Assembly (NCBI RefSeq): GCF_002355375.1
Contig: NZ_AP017312.1
Coordinates: 3,179,001-3,243,000, forward strand
From: Aneurinibacillus soli
GTDB taxonomy: Bacteria; Bacillota; Bacilli; Aneurinibacillales; Aneurinibacillaceae
DNA: 64,000 bases
Direction of reading: 5' to 3'
Positions 44,789 through 53,911 of the stretch are shown in pieces. The position numbers were made by a program, and so were the translations under genes. How positions within the stretch are numbered: the stretch's first letter is position 1; the number at the start of each line of letters is the position of its first letter. The notes under the pieces were generated by a model, which was given only the letters and a program-made list of their open reading frames with translations, was not told where the DNA came from and did not search any database.

Positions 44789-45057
44789 AAAAATGGATCG
44801 TACTCAATATAATCCAGTTACTTCTATCCCTGATTGTTTTACTCATGAGTACAATAAATGTGTTAATGAGTCCAACTCATGATTATTTTCCTGGTTTTGT
44901 AGTTCAGTTTTTTCTCGGTGTGCTGTTTGGAGTTATCGGGCTTAACCAGTTACTCCAAAAACAAACTCGATTTGCTATCTTCTGTTTTATTGTAATGATA
45001 TTTAGTCTCTTTGCTTCTTTTTATATTTTTAACGTCCAATCATTCACAGTTCACTAA
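44785..45057 (+). CDS. Hypothetical small membrane protein (90 residues)
   Basis: Three hydrophobic segments: IVLNIIQLLLSLIVLLMSTI, VVQFFLGVLFGVIGLNQLL and FAIFCFIVMIFSLFASFYIF, with short polar links. The start at 44785 has GGAGG at good spacing; a longer frame to 44629 has no such site. A bidirectional terminator follows. Family not recognised; function unknown. Confidence 0.65.
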   Translation: MKKWIVLNIIQLLLSLIVLLMSTINVLMSPTHDYFPGFVVQFFLGVLFGVIGLNQLLQKQTRFAIFCFIVMIFSLFASFYIFNVQSFTVH

Positions 45058-45069
45058 ATAATCCAAACA

Positions 45070-45113
45070 CAAAACCCCCTGATTTGGACATCTTCTCCAA
45101 ATCCAGGGGGTTT
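45070..45113. terminator. Bidirectional terminator between the small membrane gene and the second punA
   Basis: AAAACCCCCTGATTTGGA pairs with TCCAAATCCAGGGGGTTTT over a seven-base loop. Confidence 0.92.
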
Positions 45114-45160
45114 TCTGCAACTTCTCGAAATATTACACGATTAGGTAAATTTTTTAAAGG

Positions 45161-45991
45161 TTAATCCAAATCCGGCATAATCGCTTTCACTAATGACAGA
45201 AAACGTGGTCGAGTCCGGTTCGCCACTTCCATCACCTGTTCATGTGTAAGCGGCGCAAGCTCTTCTCCGATTGCCATATCCGTGACACACGCAATACCAA
45301 GCACCTTAAGTCCGGCATGACTGGCCGCAATCACTTCTGGTACCGTCGACATGCCAACCGCATCCGCCCCGAGCCGAGCAAGCATCGTGAGCTCCGCTGG
45401 CGTCATATACGAAGGGCCACTAATGCCTGCATACACCCCTTCCTTTACGGCAATGCCAAGCTCTACTGCCTTCGTACGGGCACGCTTACGATATTCTGCC
45501 GTATACGCATCCGACATATCCGGGAAGCGCGGGCCGAACATAGACAAGTTCGCACCGATCAGCGGGTGATCGCCCGTCCAGTTAATATGATCGCCAATGA
45601 GTATCAGATCGCCCGGTGCAAATGCCCGGTTCATGCCGCCACACGCATTCGTCACAACAAGCGAAGAGATACCAAGCTGCCGCATCACATATACAGGGAG
45701 TGTAACCTGCTGCATCGTATACCCTTCATAATAATGAAAGCGCCCCTGCATTGCCGCTACCGTGCGACCTTCAAGCGTCCCGACTACAAGCTCTCCCTTG
45801 TGACCTTCTACAGTCGAAACCGGAAAGTGCGGGATATCTCCATACGAAATCCGCACCGCATCGGTAATTTCATCGGCCAACACACCAAGACCCGAGCCAA
45901 GAATAAGCCCGATCTCCGGCTGGTGCGTGCCGATCTTCTCCTGAATAAACGCACACGCCGCCTCTATCTGCTTCATTCTTCCTTCCATCAT
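45161..45991 (-). CDS. Purine nucleoside phosphorylase, second paralogue
   Basis: A 276-residue enzyme of the trimeric PNP family (PunA/PupG type): IGLILGSGLGVLADEI for phosphate binding, STVEGHKGELV, MQGRFHYYEGY, VVTNACGGMN and GMSTVPEVIAA with catalytic residues near the end. Splits inosine/guanosine nucleosides with phosphate. It overlaps the first punA by four bases, and GGGAGG serves as ribosome site. Compared with its neighbour it has C for A in the TNAxGG motif and a diverged C-terminus, so its specificity may differ. Confidence 0.9.
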   Translation of the reverse strand: MMEGRMKQIEAACAFIQEKIGTHQPEIGLILGSGLGVLADEITDAVRISYGDIPHFPVSTVEGHKGELVVGTLEGRTVAAMQGRFHYYEGYTMQQVTLPVYVMRQLGISSLVVTNACGGMNRAFAPGDLILIGDHINWTGDHPLIGANLSMFGPRFPDMSDAYTAEYRKRARTKAVELGIAVKEGVYAGISGPSYMTPAELTMLARLGADAVGMSTVPEVIAASHAGLKVLGIACVTDMAIGEELAPLTHEQVMEVANRTRPRFLSLVKAIMPDLD

Positions 45992-46821
45992 ACGTCCTCC
46001 CGTGACATCTCCTGCACAATCTCTTTAACAAGCGTCAAAAACGTATGCTTCACTTTCTCAGCCGTCTCCATCACTTCGTCATGTGACAATGGTTGAGGTA
46101 AAATACCCGCCGCCATGTTACTAATGCAAGAAATGCCAAGTACACGCAGCCCAGTATGACGTGCCACAATCACTTCCGGCACGGTCGACATGCCGACTGC
46201 ATCACCGCCGAGAATACGAATCATCCGAATCTCCGCCGGTGTCTCATAGCTCGGGCCAAGCATACCCGCATATACGCCCTCTTTTAGCTCAATGCCATGG
46301 CGTTCGGCCACCTGACGTGCCAACGTACGCAACTTCGGGCAATACGCCGCTGACATATCCGGGAAGCGTACACCGATCGCCTCATCATTCGGTCCGATCA
46401 GCGGGTGACGGCCAGTCAGATTCAAGTGATCGGAAATAAGCATGAGATCGCCCGCTTCATATGATTCATTCACGCCCCCGGCCGCATTCGTCACGATAAT
46501 ACTCGTAACGCCCATTGCTTTCATAACATGGACCGGAAATGTCACCGCATCCAGGCCATGTCCTTCATAGTAATGGAAACGTCCCTGCATCGCGACGACC
46601 GTCTTACCGTGAAGCTGTCCGATGACAAGCTGTCCTTTATGCCCTTCCACCGTAGAAATCGGAAAGTGCGGGATGTCTCCATATGGAATCCGCACCGCAC
46701 CTGTAATCTCATCCGCTAACACACCGAGACCTGAACCGAGAATAAGTCCGATCTCCGGACGGGCGGTTGTTTGTGTGGCAATATACGTTTGTACATCACG
46801 AATCGCTGCTTGATCTGGCAT
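45988..46821 (-). CDS. punA: Purine nucleoside phosphorylase
   Basis: A 277-residue PNP with the full family pattern: IGLILGSGLGVLADEITGAV, STVEGHKGQLVIG, MQGRFHYYEGHG, VTNAAGGVNESYEAGD and GPSYETPAEIRMIRILGGDA. It resembles B. subtilis PupG, which also follows the phosphopentomutase gene. It feeds ribose-1-P to DeoB. AAGGAGGAA precedes the ATG. Confidence 0.95.
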   Translation of the reverse strand: MPDQAAIRDVQTYIATQTTARPEIGLILGSGLGVLADEITGAVRIPYGDIPHFPISTVEGHKGQLVIGQLHGKTVVAMQGRFHYYEGHGLDAVTFPVHVMKAMGVTSIIVTNAAGGVNESYEAGDLMLISDHLNLTGRHPLIGPNDEAIGVRFPDMSAAYCPKLRTLARQVAERHGIELKEGVYAGMLGPSYETPAEIRMIRILGGDAVGMSTVPEVIVARHTGLRVLGISCISNMAAGILPQPLSHDEVMETAEKVKHTFLTLVKEIVQEMSREDV

Positions 46822-46833
46822 GAGAATTCCTCC

Positions 46834-48024
46834 TTATGCGTCTTGTTTTGCAATTTCTTGTAGAAAACTTGTGCCAATTAGCGGCTGTGCCACATCGAAA
46901 TTCTCGGCAATCGTCGCACCAATATCCGCAAATGTCCCTCGTACACCCAAATTCAGGGCAGACTGCATCGCGGTATGATACACAAGCAATGGCACATATT
47001 CTCGTGTATGATCCGTTCCATGATGCACCGGGTCATTACCGTGGTCAGCTGTAATAATAAGCAGGTCATCCGGACGCAGCGCCGCTAGAATTTCAGGCAG
47101 ACGTGCATCAAACGCTTCAATCGCATCCCCATAGCCCTGCGGATTGCGGCGGTGACCATACAGCGCATCAAAATCAACCAGATTCAAAAAGGCCAACCCG
47201 TGAAAATCACGCTTCATCACATCAAGCAGCTTATCTACTCCGTCCATATTCGATTTTGTTTTAATCGAATCCGTTACGCCTTCTCCCGCATAAATATCCG
47301 AGATTTTGCCGAGTGCAATCGAATCAAGCCCGGCATCTTTCAGCCGGTTCATCACCGTTTCACCCGGTGGCAATACAGAATAGTCATGACGGTTTGCCGT
47401 ACGGATAAAATGTCCCGGCTCTCCGATGAACGGACGCGCAATAACACGCACAACGGAATGTTCATCATCAAGTGTCAGCTCACGCGCCACCTCGCAGATG
47501 CGATACAACTCCTCAAGCGGTACAACTTCTTCATGAGCCGCAATTTGGAAGACACTGTCTGCCGACGTGTACACAATGACGTCTCCCGTCCGCATATGCT
47601 CTGCGCCGAGTTCATCAAGAATTTCTGTTCCAGATGCCGGCTTATTCCCCAGCACCCCGCGCCCGATGCGCTCACAAAATGGCGTAATCAAACTATCGGG
47701 AAAACCGTTCGGCCACGTTTTAAATGGGGTCTTCACTTCAAGCCCCATGATCTCCCAGTGACCTGTTGATGTATCCTTGCCGCGCGATATTTCTTTCATC
47801 TTGCCAAAACCTGCAGCAGTCTGCCCATCCGCCGCCACCCCTTGAAGCGGTGCAATATGCCCAAGCCCGAGACGCTCCAGGTTCGGCACATTAAGCCCGC
47901 CGCGCTGCTCCGCGATATGACCAAGCGTATGAGCACCTGCATCCCCATAATCCGGGGCATCCGGCAGTTCCCCAATACCCACACTATCCAATACAATCAA
48001 AAATACCCGTTGAAAGTCTCCCAT
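46834..48024 (-). CDS. deoB: Phosphopentomutase
   Basis: A 396-residue alkaline-phosphatase-superfamily mutase that interconverts (deoxy)ribose-1- and 5-phosphates. N-terminal [17 protein letters not shown] with the metal aspartate, [13 protein letters not shown] with the phosphorylated threonine, and [20 protein letters not shown] with metal ligands. ATG 48024 follows GGGAGGAA. Operon order xerD, deoB, punA matches B. subtilis ripX-drm-pupG. Confidence 0.96.
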   Translation of the reverse strand: MGDFQRVFLIVLDSVGIGELPDAPDYGDAGAHTLGHIAEQRGGLNVPNLERLGLGHIAPLQGVAADGQTAAGFGKMKEISRGKDTSTGHWEIMGLEVKTPFKTWPNGFPDSLITPFCERIGRGVLGNKPASGTEILDELGAEHMRTGDVIVYTSADSVFQIAAHEEVVPLEELYRICEVARELTLDDEHSVVRVIARPFIGEPGHFIRTANRHDYSVLPPGETVMNRLKDAGLDSIALGKISDIYAGEGVTDSIKTKSNMDGVDKLLDVMKRDFHGLAFLNLVDFDALYGHRRNPQGYGDAIEAFDARLPEILAALRPDDLLIITADHGNDPVHHGTDHTREYVPLLVYHTAMQSALNLGVRGTFADIGATIAENFDVAQPLIGTSFLQEIAKQDA

Positions 48025-48105
48025 ATGTATTCCTCCCTGCTGATACTGGTCGTCACAAACGATAGGAAAGGGCACTTCCCGCTTGCGTGAAAAGTACCCT
48101 TTGTT

Positions 48106-48993
48106 TTATGCCCTCGGATGCGCCTTCGCATACACTTCTTTTAAGCGCGTCTTCGTTACATGAGTATAAATCTGTGTCGTAGAAATATCCGCATGACCGA
48201 GCATCTCCTGCACCGAACGAAGATCAGCTCCATTCTCCAATAAATGCGTCGCAAACGAATGCCTGAGCGTATGAGGTGTAACCTCCTTATTGCTGTTGGC
48301 CACCTGCGCATATTTCTTGATGATCTTCCAGAACCCCTGCCGTGACAAGCGGCGTCCATGGTGATTCAGGAACAGCGCTTCATCGCTCCCGCGCTTCTTC
48401 AACAGCGGGCGGCTGCGCTCAATGTAGCCGCGCACATTCTCAATCGCCAGACGTCCCAACGGAATAATGCGTTCCTTCGAACCTTTGCCAAAACATTTAA
48501 TGAAGCCCATCGCGAGATTCACATCGGCCAGATTCAGCGATACAAGCTCGGACACCCGAATTCCTGTTGCATACAACAGCTCAAGCATCGCCTTATCGCG
48601 CATGCCAGCCGGCATATGCGCGTCTGGACCATTCAAAAGCGTCTCCACTTCCGTTACAGACAACACCTGCGGCAGCTTCTTCTCAATCTTCGGAGACTCC
48701 AGATTCACGCTCGGATCTTTATCTGTAATCTTCTCTCGCAGCAAAAACTGATAAAAGGCCCGAATGGATGCTACATTACGCGATATGGTAGCTGTTGCCC
48801 GTCCCTGCTCCTGCAACCGCATGAGATAGCCCATAATTTGTGCCCGAGTCGTCTGATTAATGTCTGTAAAACCTTCTTCTCTCACGTACGTGCAGTATGC
48901 GGTCAAATCACGCTGATACGATTCTAGCGTATTTTTGGCCAACCCTCTCTCCACTGTAAGATAATGGATAAAATGGGTGATCAAATCTTTCAT
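48106..48993 (-). CDS. xerD: Site-specific tyrosine recombinase XerD
   Basis: A 295-residue tyrosine recombinase acting at the chromosome dif site. The N-terminal SAM-like domain ([20 protein letters not shown]) precedes the catalytic domain with R in [17 protein letters not shown], the HxxR box [19 protein letters not shown], and the nucleophile Y in [12 protein letters not shown]. The neighbours yqzK and deoB fit the conserved locus. Confidence 0.96.
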   Translation of the reverse strand: MKDLITHFIHYLTVERGLAKNTLESYQRDLTAYCTYVREEGFTDINQTTRAQIMGYLMRLQEQGRATATISRNVASIRAFYQFLLREKITDKDPSVNLESPKIEKKLPQVLSVTEVETLLNGPDAHMPAGMRDKAMLELLYATGIRVSELVSLNLADVNLAMGFIKCFGKGSKERIIPLGRLAIENVRGYIERSRPLLKKRGSDEALFLNHHGRRLSRQGFWKIIKKYAQVANSNKEVTPHTLRHSFATHLLENGADLRSVQEMLGHADISTTQIYTHVTKTRLKEVYAKAHPRA

Positions 48994-49112
48994 TTCCTGC
49001 TCTCCTCAACCGTCCAAAAATCGTGCATACACACGCTAGCATGTCCTGTAATATTGTATTCCACAATAATACCGAGTTTCCTGCCCTCATGCAAAACTTT
49101 ATTGGCTTCTCC

Positions 49113-49349
49113 CTACTCACCGTAATAATAAAAGTCAAATAATCGTCGCTTCGTATCAGCATACACACTCCCTGTACCACCAAGAGACTTCATTGCTTTT
49201 ACTGCTTTTCCATCCGGTTCCTGGTAAGGTTGTGCAGGCTTAATGACATCATTCATATACAGAAACAACTGGTAAAAAATAAACGTACAGGCCATAAAAA
49301 TGAGCAGCAGCTTAAACGCTTCTGACACGCGGCGATATGATACAAACAT
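49113..49349 (-). CDS. yqzK: DUF4227 family protein (YqzK-like)
   Basis: A 78-residue protein with one membrane segment (AFKLLLIFMACTFIFYQLFL) and a short polar tail ending in RRLFDFYYYGE, typical of DUF4227. ATG 49349 has AAGGAG. In Bacillus it sits between fur and xerD; here PBP2 and an M60-like peptidase are inserted between it and fur. Function unknown. Confidence 0.82.
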   Translation of the reverse strand: MFVSYRRVSEAFKLLLIFMACTFIFYQLFLYMNDVIKPAQPYQEPDGKAVKAMKSLGGTGSVYADTKRRLFDFYYYGE

Positions 49350-49497
49350 ACAAATCTCCTTCCATTCAACTTCCATATATGCTCCATCCTATTCGATTGT
49401 GTGCTTTTTTATACCCGTATGGCATTTGCATTTGCTCATTGTCATGCTAAAATGTATGGTTGAATTGACTTTTTTAAAAATAAGGTGTGGATGAACC

Positions 49498-51579
49498 ATG
49501 TACAACCACGAAGAAAAAGAGAATGACCGAACAAAAACGATATTTAGCCGCTTGAACGTATTGCTGCTTGTTGTGTTTCTGATTTTCTCTGCGATGATTT
49601 TCCGCCTCTCCTATGTACAAATTGTGAAAGGTGCGAAGTTCGAAAAAGAAGCATCTGCAAAGTCAGACAAAAAAATTCCGATCCTAGCAATGCGGGGCAA
49701 TATTTACGATCGAAACGGCAATCTAATCGTACACAGCCAGGGCTCGTTCACCGCTGTATTTCAAGAAAAAGATTATATGAACGAAGCGTATTACGTAAAC
49801 CTTGTGACCAAGCTTGAAAAAATTCTTACAGGCACAAAGAAAGAAGACTTGCTTAAAAAAATGGACGTCGGCTACGAATTCAAGAACGGCAAAGTTGAAC
49901 GTACGATGCGCATGACAAGTAAGTTTCTTGAAAAGGATCTGAAGTATGATCTGTCTCAAAAGGAAATCGCGTATCTCGCCGAGCATCGAAGCGATCTCGA
50001 TGGGATCACGGTCGTAACAAAGCCAATTCGTGTATATGACCCGAATCAAGTTGCTGTACAAACAATCGGCTATGTACGCCCGTTCAACGTTACCGAAAAC
50101 CAGGGCAACGAATACTATCTGGCACGCAAAGATTCGTATCTGCCAAATCAGATGGTCGGATATGATGGAATTGAACGCAGTTACGAAGAACAACTGCGCG
50201 GTGAAAATGGCTATCGCCTGTATCAGGTAGCTGCCAACCAGACGATTCTACAACAGATTAAGGAAGTTCCGCCAACACGCGGCAACAACCTGTATCTGAC
50301 CATTGATGATCGCGTACAGCTCGACACCCGTAATTTCATTAGAGACTTCCTGCCAAAACTGCGCGGAACCGGTAAGAATGCGTACAATGCCCGCAACGCC
50401 TATGCAGTGGCAATCGAAGTTAAAACAGGTAGAGTCGTCGCTACGGTCAGCTACCCGGAATACGATCCAAATATCTGGACATCGGGACCGGATAAAGAAA
50501 CGTACGAGGCGAACCAGTATTCGTTCCCGAACGGTACAATTAGTAGTGCCCCGCACGACGTTCGCCCGAAAACCGGGGATGATGCCGCATTAGAAACATA
50601 TAGACATCCGGCCTCTATCCTTCCGTCTGGTTCGGCTCTCAAGCCAGCGACGGTTTTAACGGGGCTTGCAGAAAAGGTCATCACGCCTTATGACACATGG
50701 TCAGACCCTGGTGCTTATCGATACGGCTCTTCAGCAGGGGACGTCATTCACAATGACAGCAACCATAATTATGGCTTATTAACCCCGCAACGGGCACTTA
50801 AGTTCTCGTCTAATACGTATATGGCACGGGTTGGTAAAGCACTGCGGGATAAGTTGGGCAAGGATACGATCTTTACGTATCAGAAATACCTCCGCGCCTT
50901 CGGCCTGGGTATCAAAACCGGGGTCGATTTGCCGAATGAATCAAGTGGTAAGGAAGATTTTCTTGTAATGAATGCAAAATACGGTCCAACTGCTGCGATG
51001 GTACAAGCTTCCTTTGGTCAGCAAGGCCGCTATACTACCATGCAACTTGCTCAGTACGCAGCGACACTGGCAAGTAAGGGCGTTCGCTATCGTCCACAGT
51101 TAGTGGACCGGATCGTAGACAATAATGGTAAAGTAGTCCAGTCATTCAAGCCAGAAGTTCTGAGCAAACTGAATCTCCCAGATGAGTACTGGCGAGTTGT
51201 TCACGAAGGAATGGTCATGGTTACAACTGAATCAGGGGGTACAGCAGTCGGCGCATTTGCCGGATTCCCGTACCATGTAGCGGCTAAAACCGGTACATCC
51301 CAGCAAGATATTTACGTTCCTAGTTCTGTCGATTTCTCGAAAAAAGTAACCTGGCACAAAGCCAACAAGATTAATAACGGGGTGTTTGTTTCATTCGCTC
51401 CCGCTGAAGATCCAAAGCTTGCGGTTGCTGTTATCGTTCCGGAAGGTGGTTATGGTAGTCAATCTGCCGGTATGATCGCGCGGGCGATCTATGACTCGTA
51501 TAATAAACACGTTGGCCTTGGTCCGACAGACAAGCCGTATGTTCCCGCGACGGCGGCTCCGAATATGGCGAAGAAATGA
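49498..51579 (+). CDS. Penicillin-binding protein 2 (class B transpeptidase)
   Basis: A 693-residue membrane-anchored transpeptidase for peptidoglycan cross-linking in elongation-type synthesis. One N-terminal helix (LNVLLLVVFLIFSAMIFRLS), a dimerisation domain starting at RGNIYDRNGNLIVHSQGS, and the transpeptidase domain with S379-A-L-K382, SSN in LKFSSNTYMA, and AKTGTSQ. An AAGGTG-like site precedes the ATG. Followed by a repeat-type terminator. The insertion between yqzK and fur is unusual against the Bacillus order. Confidence 0.92.
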   Translation: MYNHEEKENDRTKTIFSRLNVLLLVVFLIFSAMIFRLSYVQIVKGAKFEKEASAKSDKKIPILAMRGNIYDRNGNLIVHSQGSFTAVFQEKDYMNEAYYVNLVTKLEKILTGTKKEDLLKKMDVGYEFKNGKVERTMRMTSKFLEKDLKYDLSQKEIAYLAEHRSDLDGITVVTKPIRVYDPNQVAVQTIGYVRPFNVTENQGNEYYLARKDSYLPNQMVGYDGIERSYEEQLRGENGYRLYQVAANQTILQQIKEVPPTRGNNLYLTIDDRVQLDTRNFIRDFLPKLRGTGKNAYNARNAYAVAIEVKTGRVVATVSYPEYDPNIWTSGPDKETYEANQYSFPNGTISSAPHDVRPKTGDDAALETYRHPASILPSGSALKPATVLTGLAEKVITPYDTWSDPGAYRYGSSAGDVIHNDSNHNYGLLTPQRALKFSSNTYMARVGKALRDKLGKDTIFTYQKYLRAFGLGIKTGVDLPNESSGKEDFLVMNAKYGPTAAMVQASFGQQGRYTTMQLAQYAATLASKGVRYRPQLVDRIVDNNGKVVQSFKPEVLSKLNLPDEYWRVVHEGMVMVTTESGGTAVGAFAGFPYHVAAKTGTSQQDIYVPSSVDFSKKVTWHKANKINNGVFVSFAPAEDPKLAVAVIVPEGGYGSQSAGMIARAIYDSYNKHVGLGPTDKPYVPATAAPNMAKK

Positions 51580-51581
51580 TT

Positions 51582-51624
51582 AAAGGGCTGTCCTGTGAGA
51601 AATTACAGGGCAGCCCTTTTTTTG
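51582..51624 (+). terminator. Terminator after the PBP2 gene, repeat-associated type
   Basis: AAAGGGCTGTCCTGT pairs with ACAGGGCAGCCCTTT, followed by TTTT. Directly followed by a subfamily B palindrome end (51629). Confidence 0.92.
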
Positions 51625-51628
51625 TAGT

Positions 51629-51665
51629 TCGACAACGTATGGAGGTGGAGTGAGAGAAGGAATAA
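51629..51665 (+). repeat. Remnant of a subfamily B palindrome (left end)
   Basis: TCGACAACGTATGGAGGTGG and the following purine-rich AGTGAGAGAAGG match the start of copies R5 and R8; the rest is lost. Confidence 0.6.
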
Positions 51666-51775
51666 GCAGTTGCTTATCATCTGATATACTAAACTGAAAA
51701 ATGAAACTAAAATGCTTAATTTCTTTCTCCGATATATATTACAAGAAATTATTACATAAAAGAAAGAAGGCATTT

Positions 51776-53239
51776 ATGAAAAAAAGAACACCACTTTCAA
51801 CATGCATAGGTAGTACTTTGCTAGCAGCAATCATCAGCGTCCCCTATATTACTGATCCTGTAGTTAACGCACAAAGTGCCCAATCCAGCACACAGTTAAC
51901 ACAACTTACTCAGTCTGCAAGGACAACATTGGAAGAGAATTATTCTACATTTCCTCCTGCTGATGAATTTCCAGGGAAAGTTCCTAGTGATGCTCCAAGG
52001 ATCACTAATAAAGCAATTGAAGTCAATTTTGACTATCATGACTTCAGTTACTTACGCATGTCTTCACCACCAGGCACATGGGTAAGTACAGGACTTTACG
52101 CACCGCCTAATGGTGAGATCAGCTTGAATGTACCCGAGGGTATTACTGATCTCGATGTACAAATTGGAGCGCATACCGATAAATTAAAAAATGAACCGAC
52201 TCAGAAACGTGCGCCCGTTGTTGTCCTGCGTCAAAAACTAGTTCCGGGGATTAATAAAATTAGTAATCCATACGGCGGCTTACTTTACCTAATTCCAACC
52301 AAAGCTAAACCAGGGAAAAAAGCGATTATTACAATCAGCGGTGCAGTGAATGCTCCCTACTTTATTTTAGGTAAAACAACTGAACAGCAATGGAAAAACA
52401 TGATTAGAAATTATCCGGCACCCTGGGCTGAATTGCAAAGCAAACGCGTGATCCTAACGGTTCCATCTGAAGATATTCGGAAGTTGGATCATCCAAAAGA
52501 ATTGATGGAAAAATGGGATGAAATCATCAACCACTATGATGAACTGGTTGGTCTTGCACCAAATAAACCAGAACCAAATCGAAGTCCAGACCGTCCGTTC
52601 CGCTATGTAGCCGACAAAGAAATCAGCGCAGGTTGGATGCACTCTGGCTATCCGATTATGTTCTATCAAGGTTCTACTTCAAAAGCAATTGTAGATAGTA
52701 ATAAGATTCAGCATGACGGATGGGGATTCTGGCATGAATTAGGACATGACTATCAACAAGGAGCATGGGAGTGGAATTCGATCGTTGAAGTAACAACGAA
52801 TTTACACTCATTGAATATTCAAACGAAATACGGCAATCCATCCCGCTTAGTAAGCAAAGATAAGGATGGAAAATCAACCTATGACAAAGCACTTACGTTT
52901 GTAAACAGTAATACTCCCGGAAAAAATTTCAATGATGACAAACAAATTGACGTTTGGGAGCGTCTAGTAATGTTTATGCAGCTGCAACAAGCATATGGTT
53001 GGGATTTCTACACCAAATTACATATTGCTTATCGTGAACTGCCTGCGAATCAATTGCCAAAAAATACTCAGGAAAAAATCGATACATTTGTTGTAATGAC
53101 TTCTAAATGCAGCGGAGAAAACTTATTGCCGTTTTTCGATAAATGGCGACTTACATATTCAGACCAGGCAAAGAAAAGTGTATTAAAAATGAATGTAAAA
53201 CCACTAAAAAAAGAGATTTGGAAACTAAAACAAGAGTAG
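51776..53239 (+). CDS. Secreted M60-like (enhancin-type) metallopeptidase
   Basis: A 487-residue protein with a signal peptide (basic start, STCIGSTLLAAIISVPYI, cleavage near VNAQ) and a gluzincin motif H320-E-x-x-H in GFWHELGHDYQQGAW, followed by EVTTNLHSLN carrying the third zinc ligand. The layout resembles Peptidase_M60/M60-like families, which act on glycoproteins such as mucins. ATG 51776 follows AAGAAGG. Its base composition is more AT-rich than its neighbours, suggesting acquisition. A short terminator follows at 53262. Confidence 0.82.
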   Translation: MKKRTPLSTCIGSTLLAAIISVPYITDPVVNAQSAQSSTQLTQLTQSARTTLEENYSTFPPADEFPGKVPSDAPRITNKAIEVNFDYHDFSYLRMSSPPGTWVSTGLYAPPNGEISLNVPEGITDLDVQIGAHTDKLKNEPTQKRAPVVVLRQKLVPGINKISNPYGGLLYLIPTKAKPGKKAIITISGAVNAPYFILGKTTEQQWKNMIRNYPAPWAELQSKRVILTVPSEDIRKLDHPKELMEKWDEIINHYDELVGLAPNKPEPNRSPDRPFRYVADKEISAGWMHSGYPIMFYQGSTSKAIVDSNKIQHDGWGFWHELGHDYQQGAWEWNSIVEVTTNLHSLNIQTKYGNPSRLVSKDKDGKSTYDKALTFVNSNTPGKNFNDDKQIDVWERLVMFMQLQQAYGWDFYTKLHIAYRELPANQLPKNTQEKIDTFVVMTSKCSGENLLPFFDKWRLTYSDQAKKSVLKMNVKPLKKEIWKLKQE

Positions 53240-53261
53240 CAATCCATGATACAGACAAAGC

Positions 53262-53284
53262 CTCTTACCCTACCTAAGAGGTTT
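53262..53284 (+). terminator. Terminator after the M60-like peptidase gene
   Basis: GCCTCTTA, a seven-base loop, TAAGAGGTTTTG. Confidence 0.7.
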
Positions 53285-53328
53285 TGCTGTTATAAAACTT
53301 ATTATTGCTCTACGAAAACCCAAAGCAA

Positions 53329-53358
53329 AAATCAGGGCATATGCCCTGATTTTTTTGT
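53329..53358. terminator. Bidirectional terminator between the M60-like peptidase and fur
   Basis: AAAAATCAGGGCATATGCCCTGATTTTTTT (given in part): a perfect 13-bp palindrome with T runs on both strands. Confidence 0.9.
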
Positions 53359-53838
53359 CTACATCTGCGGTTTTGGTTTGCTAACTTCGTCCAGATCAAC
53401 GTTGTCGATACAGCGGTGGCATACACCATGGAATGACAGACGATGATCCAAGATATGGAATCTAAACTTATCACTGACAGCCTGCTCCACTTCACCAAGA
53501 AGATCTTCGTGAATCTCGTCTACGGTACCGCATTCCACACATATCAAATGATGATGATGATGTTCAGCGTCTTCACTGCGGAAATCGTAGCGTACCGCGC
53601 CATCACCGAAATTCACTTTATCGAGAATACCAAGCTCACTCATTAGCTCCAACGTACGGTATACAGTCGCAAGGCCAGTTTCCGGTGCTTTTTGCTTTAC
53701 GAGCAGCCAGACTTCCTCGGCGGACAGGTGCTTTTCTTCATTTTCAAGCAACACCCGAAGTGTTGCTTCCCGCTGCGGAGTCAGCTTATAACTATGTTCA
53801 TGCAATTGCTGTCTGATTCTCTCAATTCGTTCTTCCAT
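53359..53838 (-). CDS. fur: Fur-family metalloregulator
   Basis: A 159-residue ferric uptake regulator. The winged helix (YKLTPQREATLRVLLENEEK, SAEEVWLLVKQK, TVYRTLELMSELG) is followed by the metal-binding region EHHHHHLICVECGTVDEI and a second pair of cysteines in HGVCHRCIDNV. The ATG at 53838 follows GGGGAGGG. Next to spoIIM as in B. subtilis; its own promoter is at 53874. Fur rather than PerR or Zur is favoured by locus order. Confidence 0.93.
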   Translation of the reverse strand: MEERIERIRQQLHEHSYKLTPQREATLRVLLENEEKHLSAEEVWLLVKQKAPETGLATVYRTLELMSELGILDKVNFGDGAVRYDFRSEDAEHHHHHLICVECGTVDEIHEDLLGEVEQAVSDKFRFHILDHRLSFHGVCHRCIDNVDLDEVSKPKPQM

Positions 53839-53873
53839 CACAGACCCTCCCCGAGCAGCTTTCATACATGATT

Positions 53874-53902
53874 ATTATAGTGGAGGGTGTATACCGAGTC
53901 AA
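53874..53902 (-). promoter_or_regulatory. Sigma-A promoter of fur
   Basis: On the minus strand TTGACT, 17 bases, TATAAT. An AT-rich stretch with ATAATAATTGTTATT lies just upstream and might be a Fur- or PerR-type box, weakly supported. Confidence 0.75.
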
Positions 53903-53911
53903 ATATAATTC

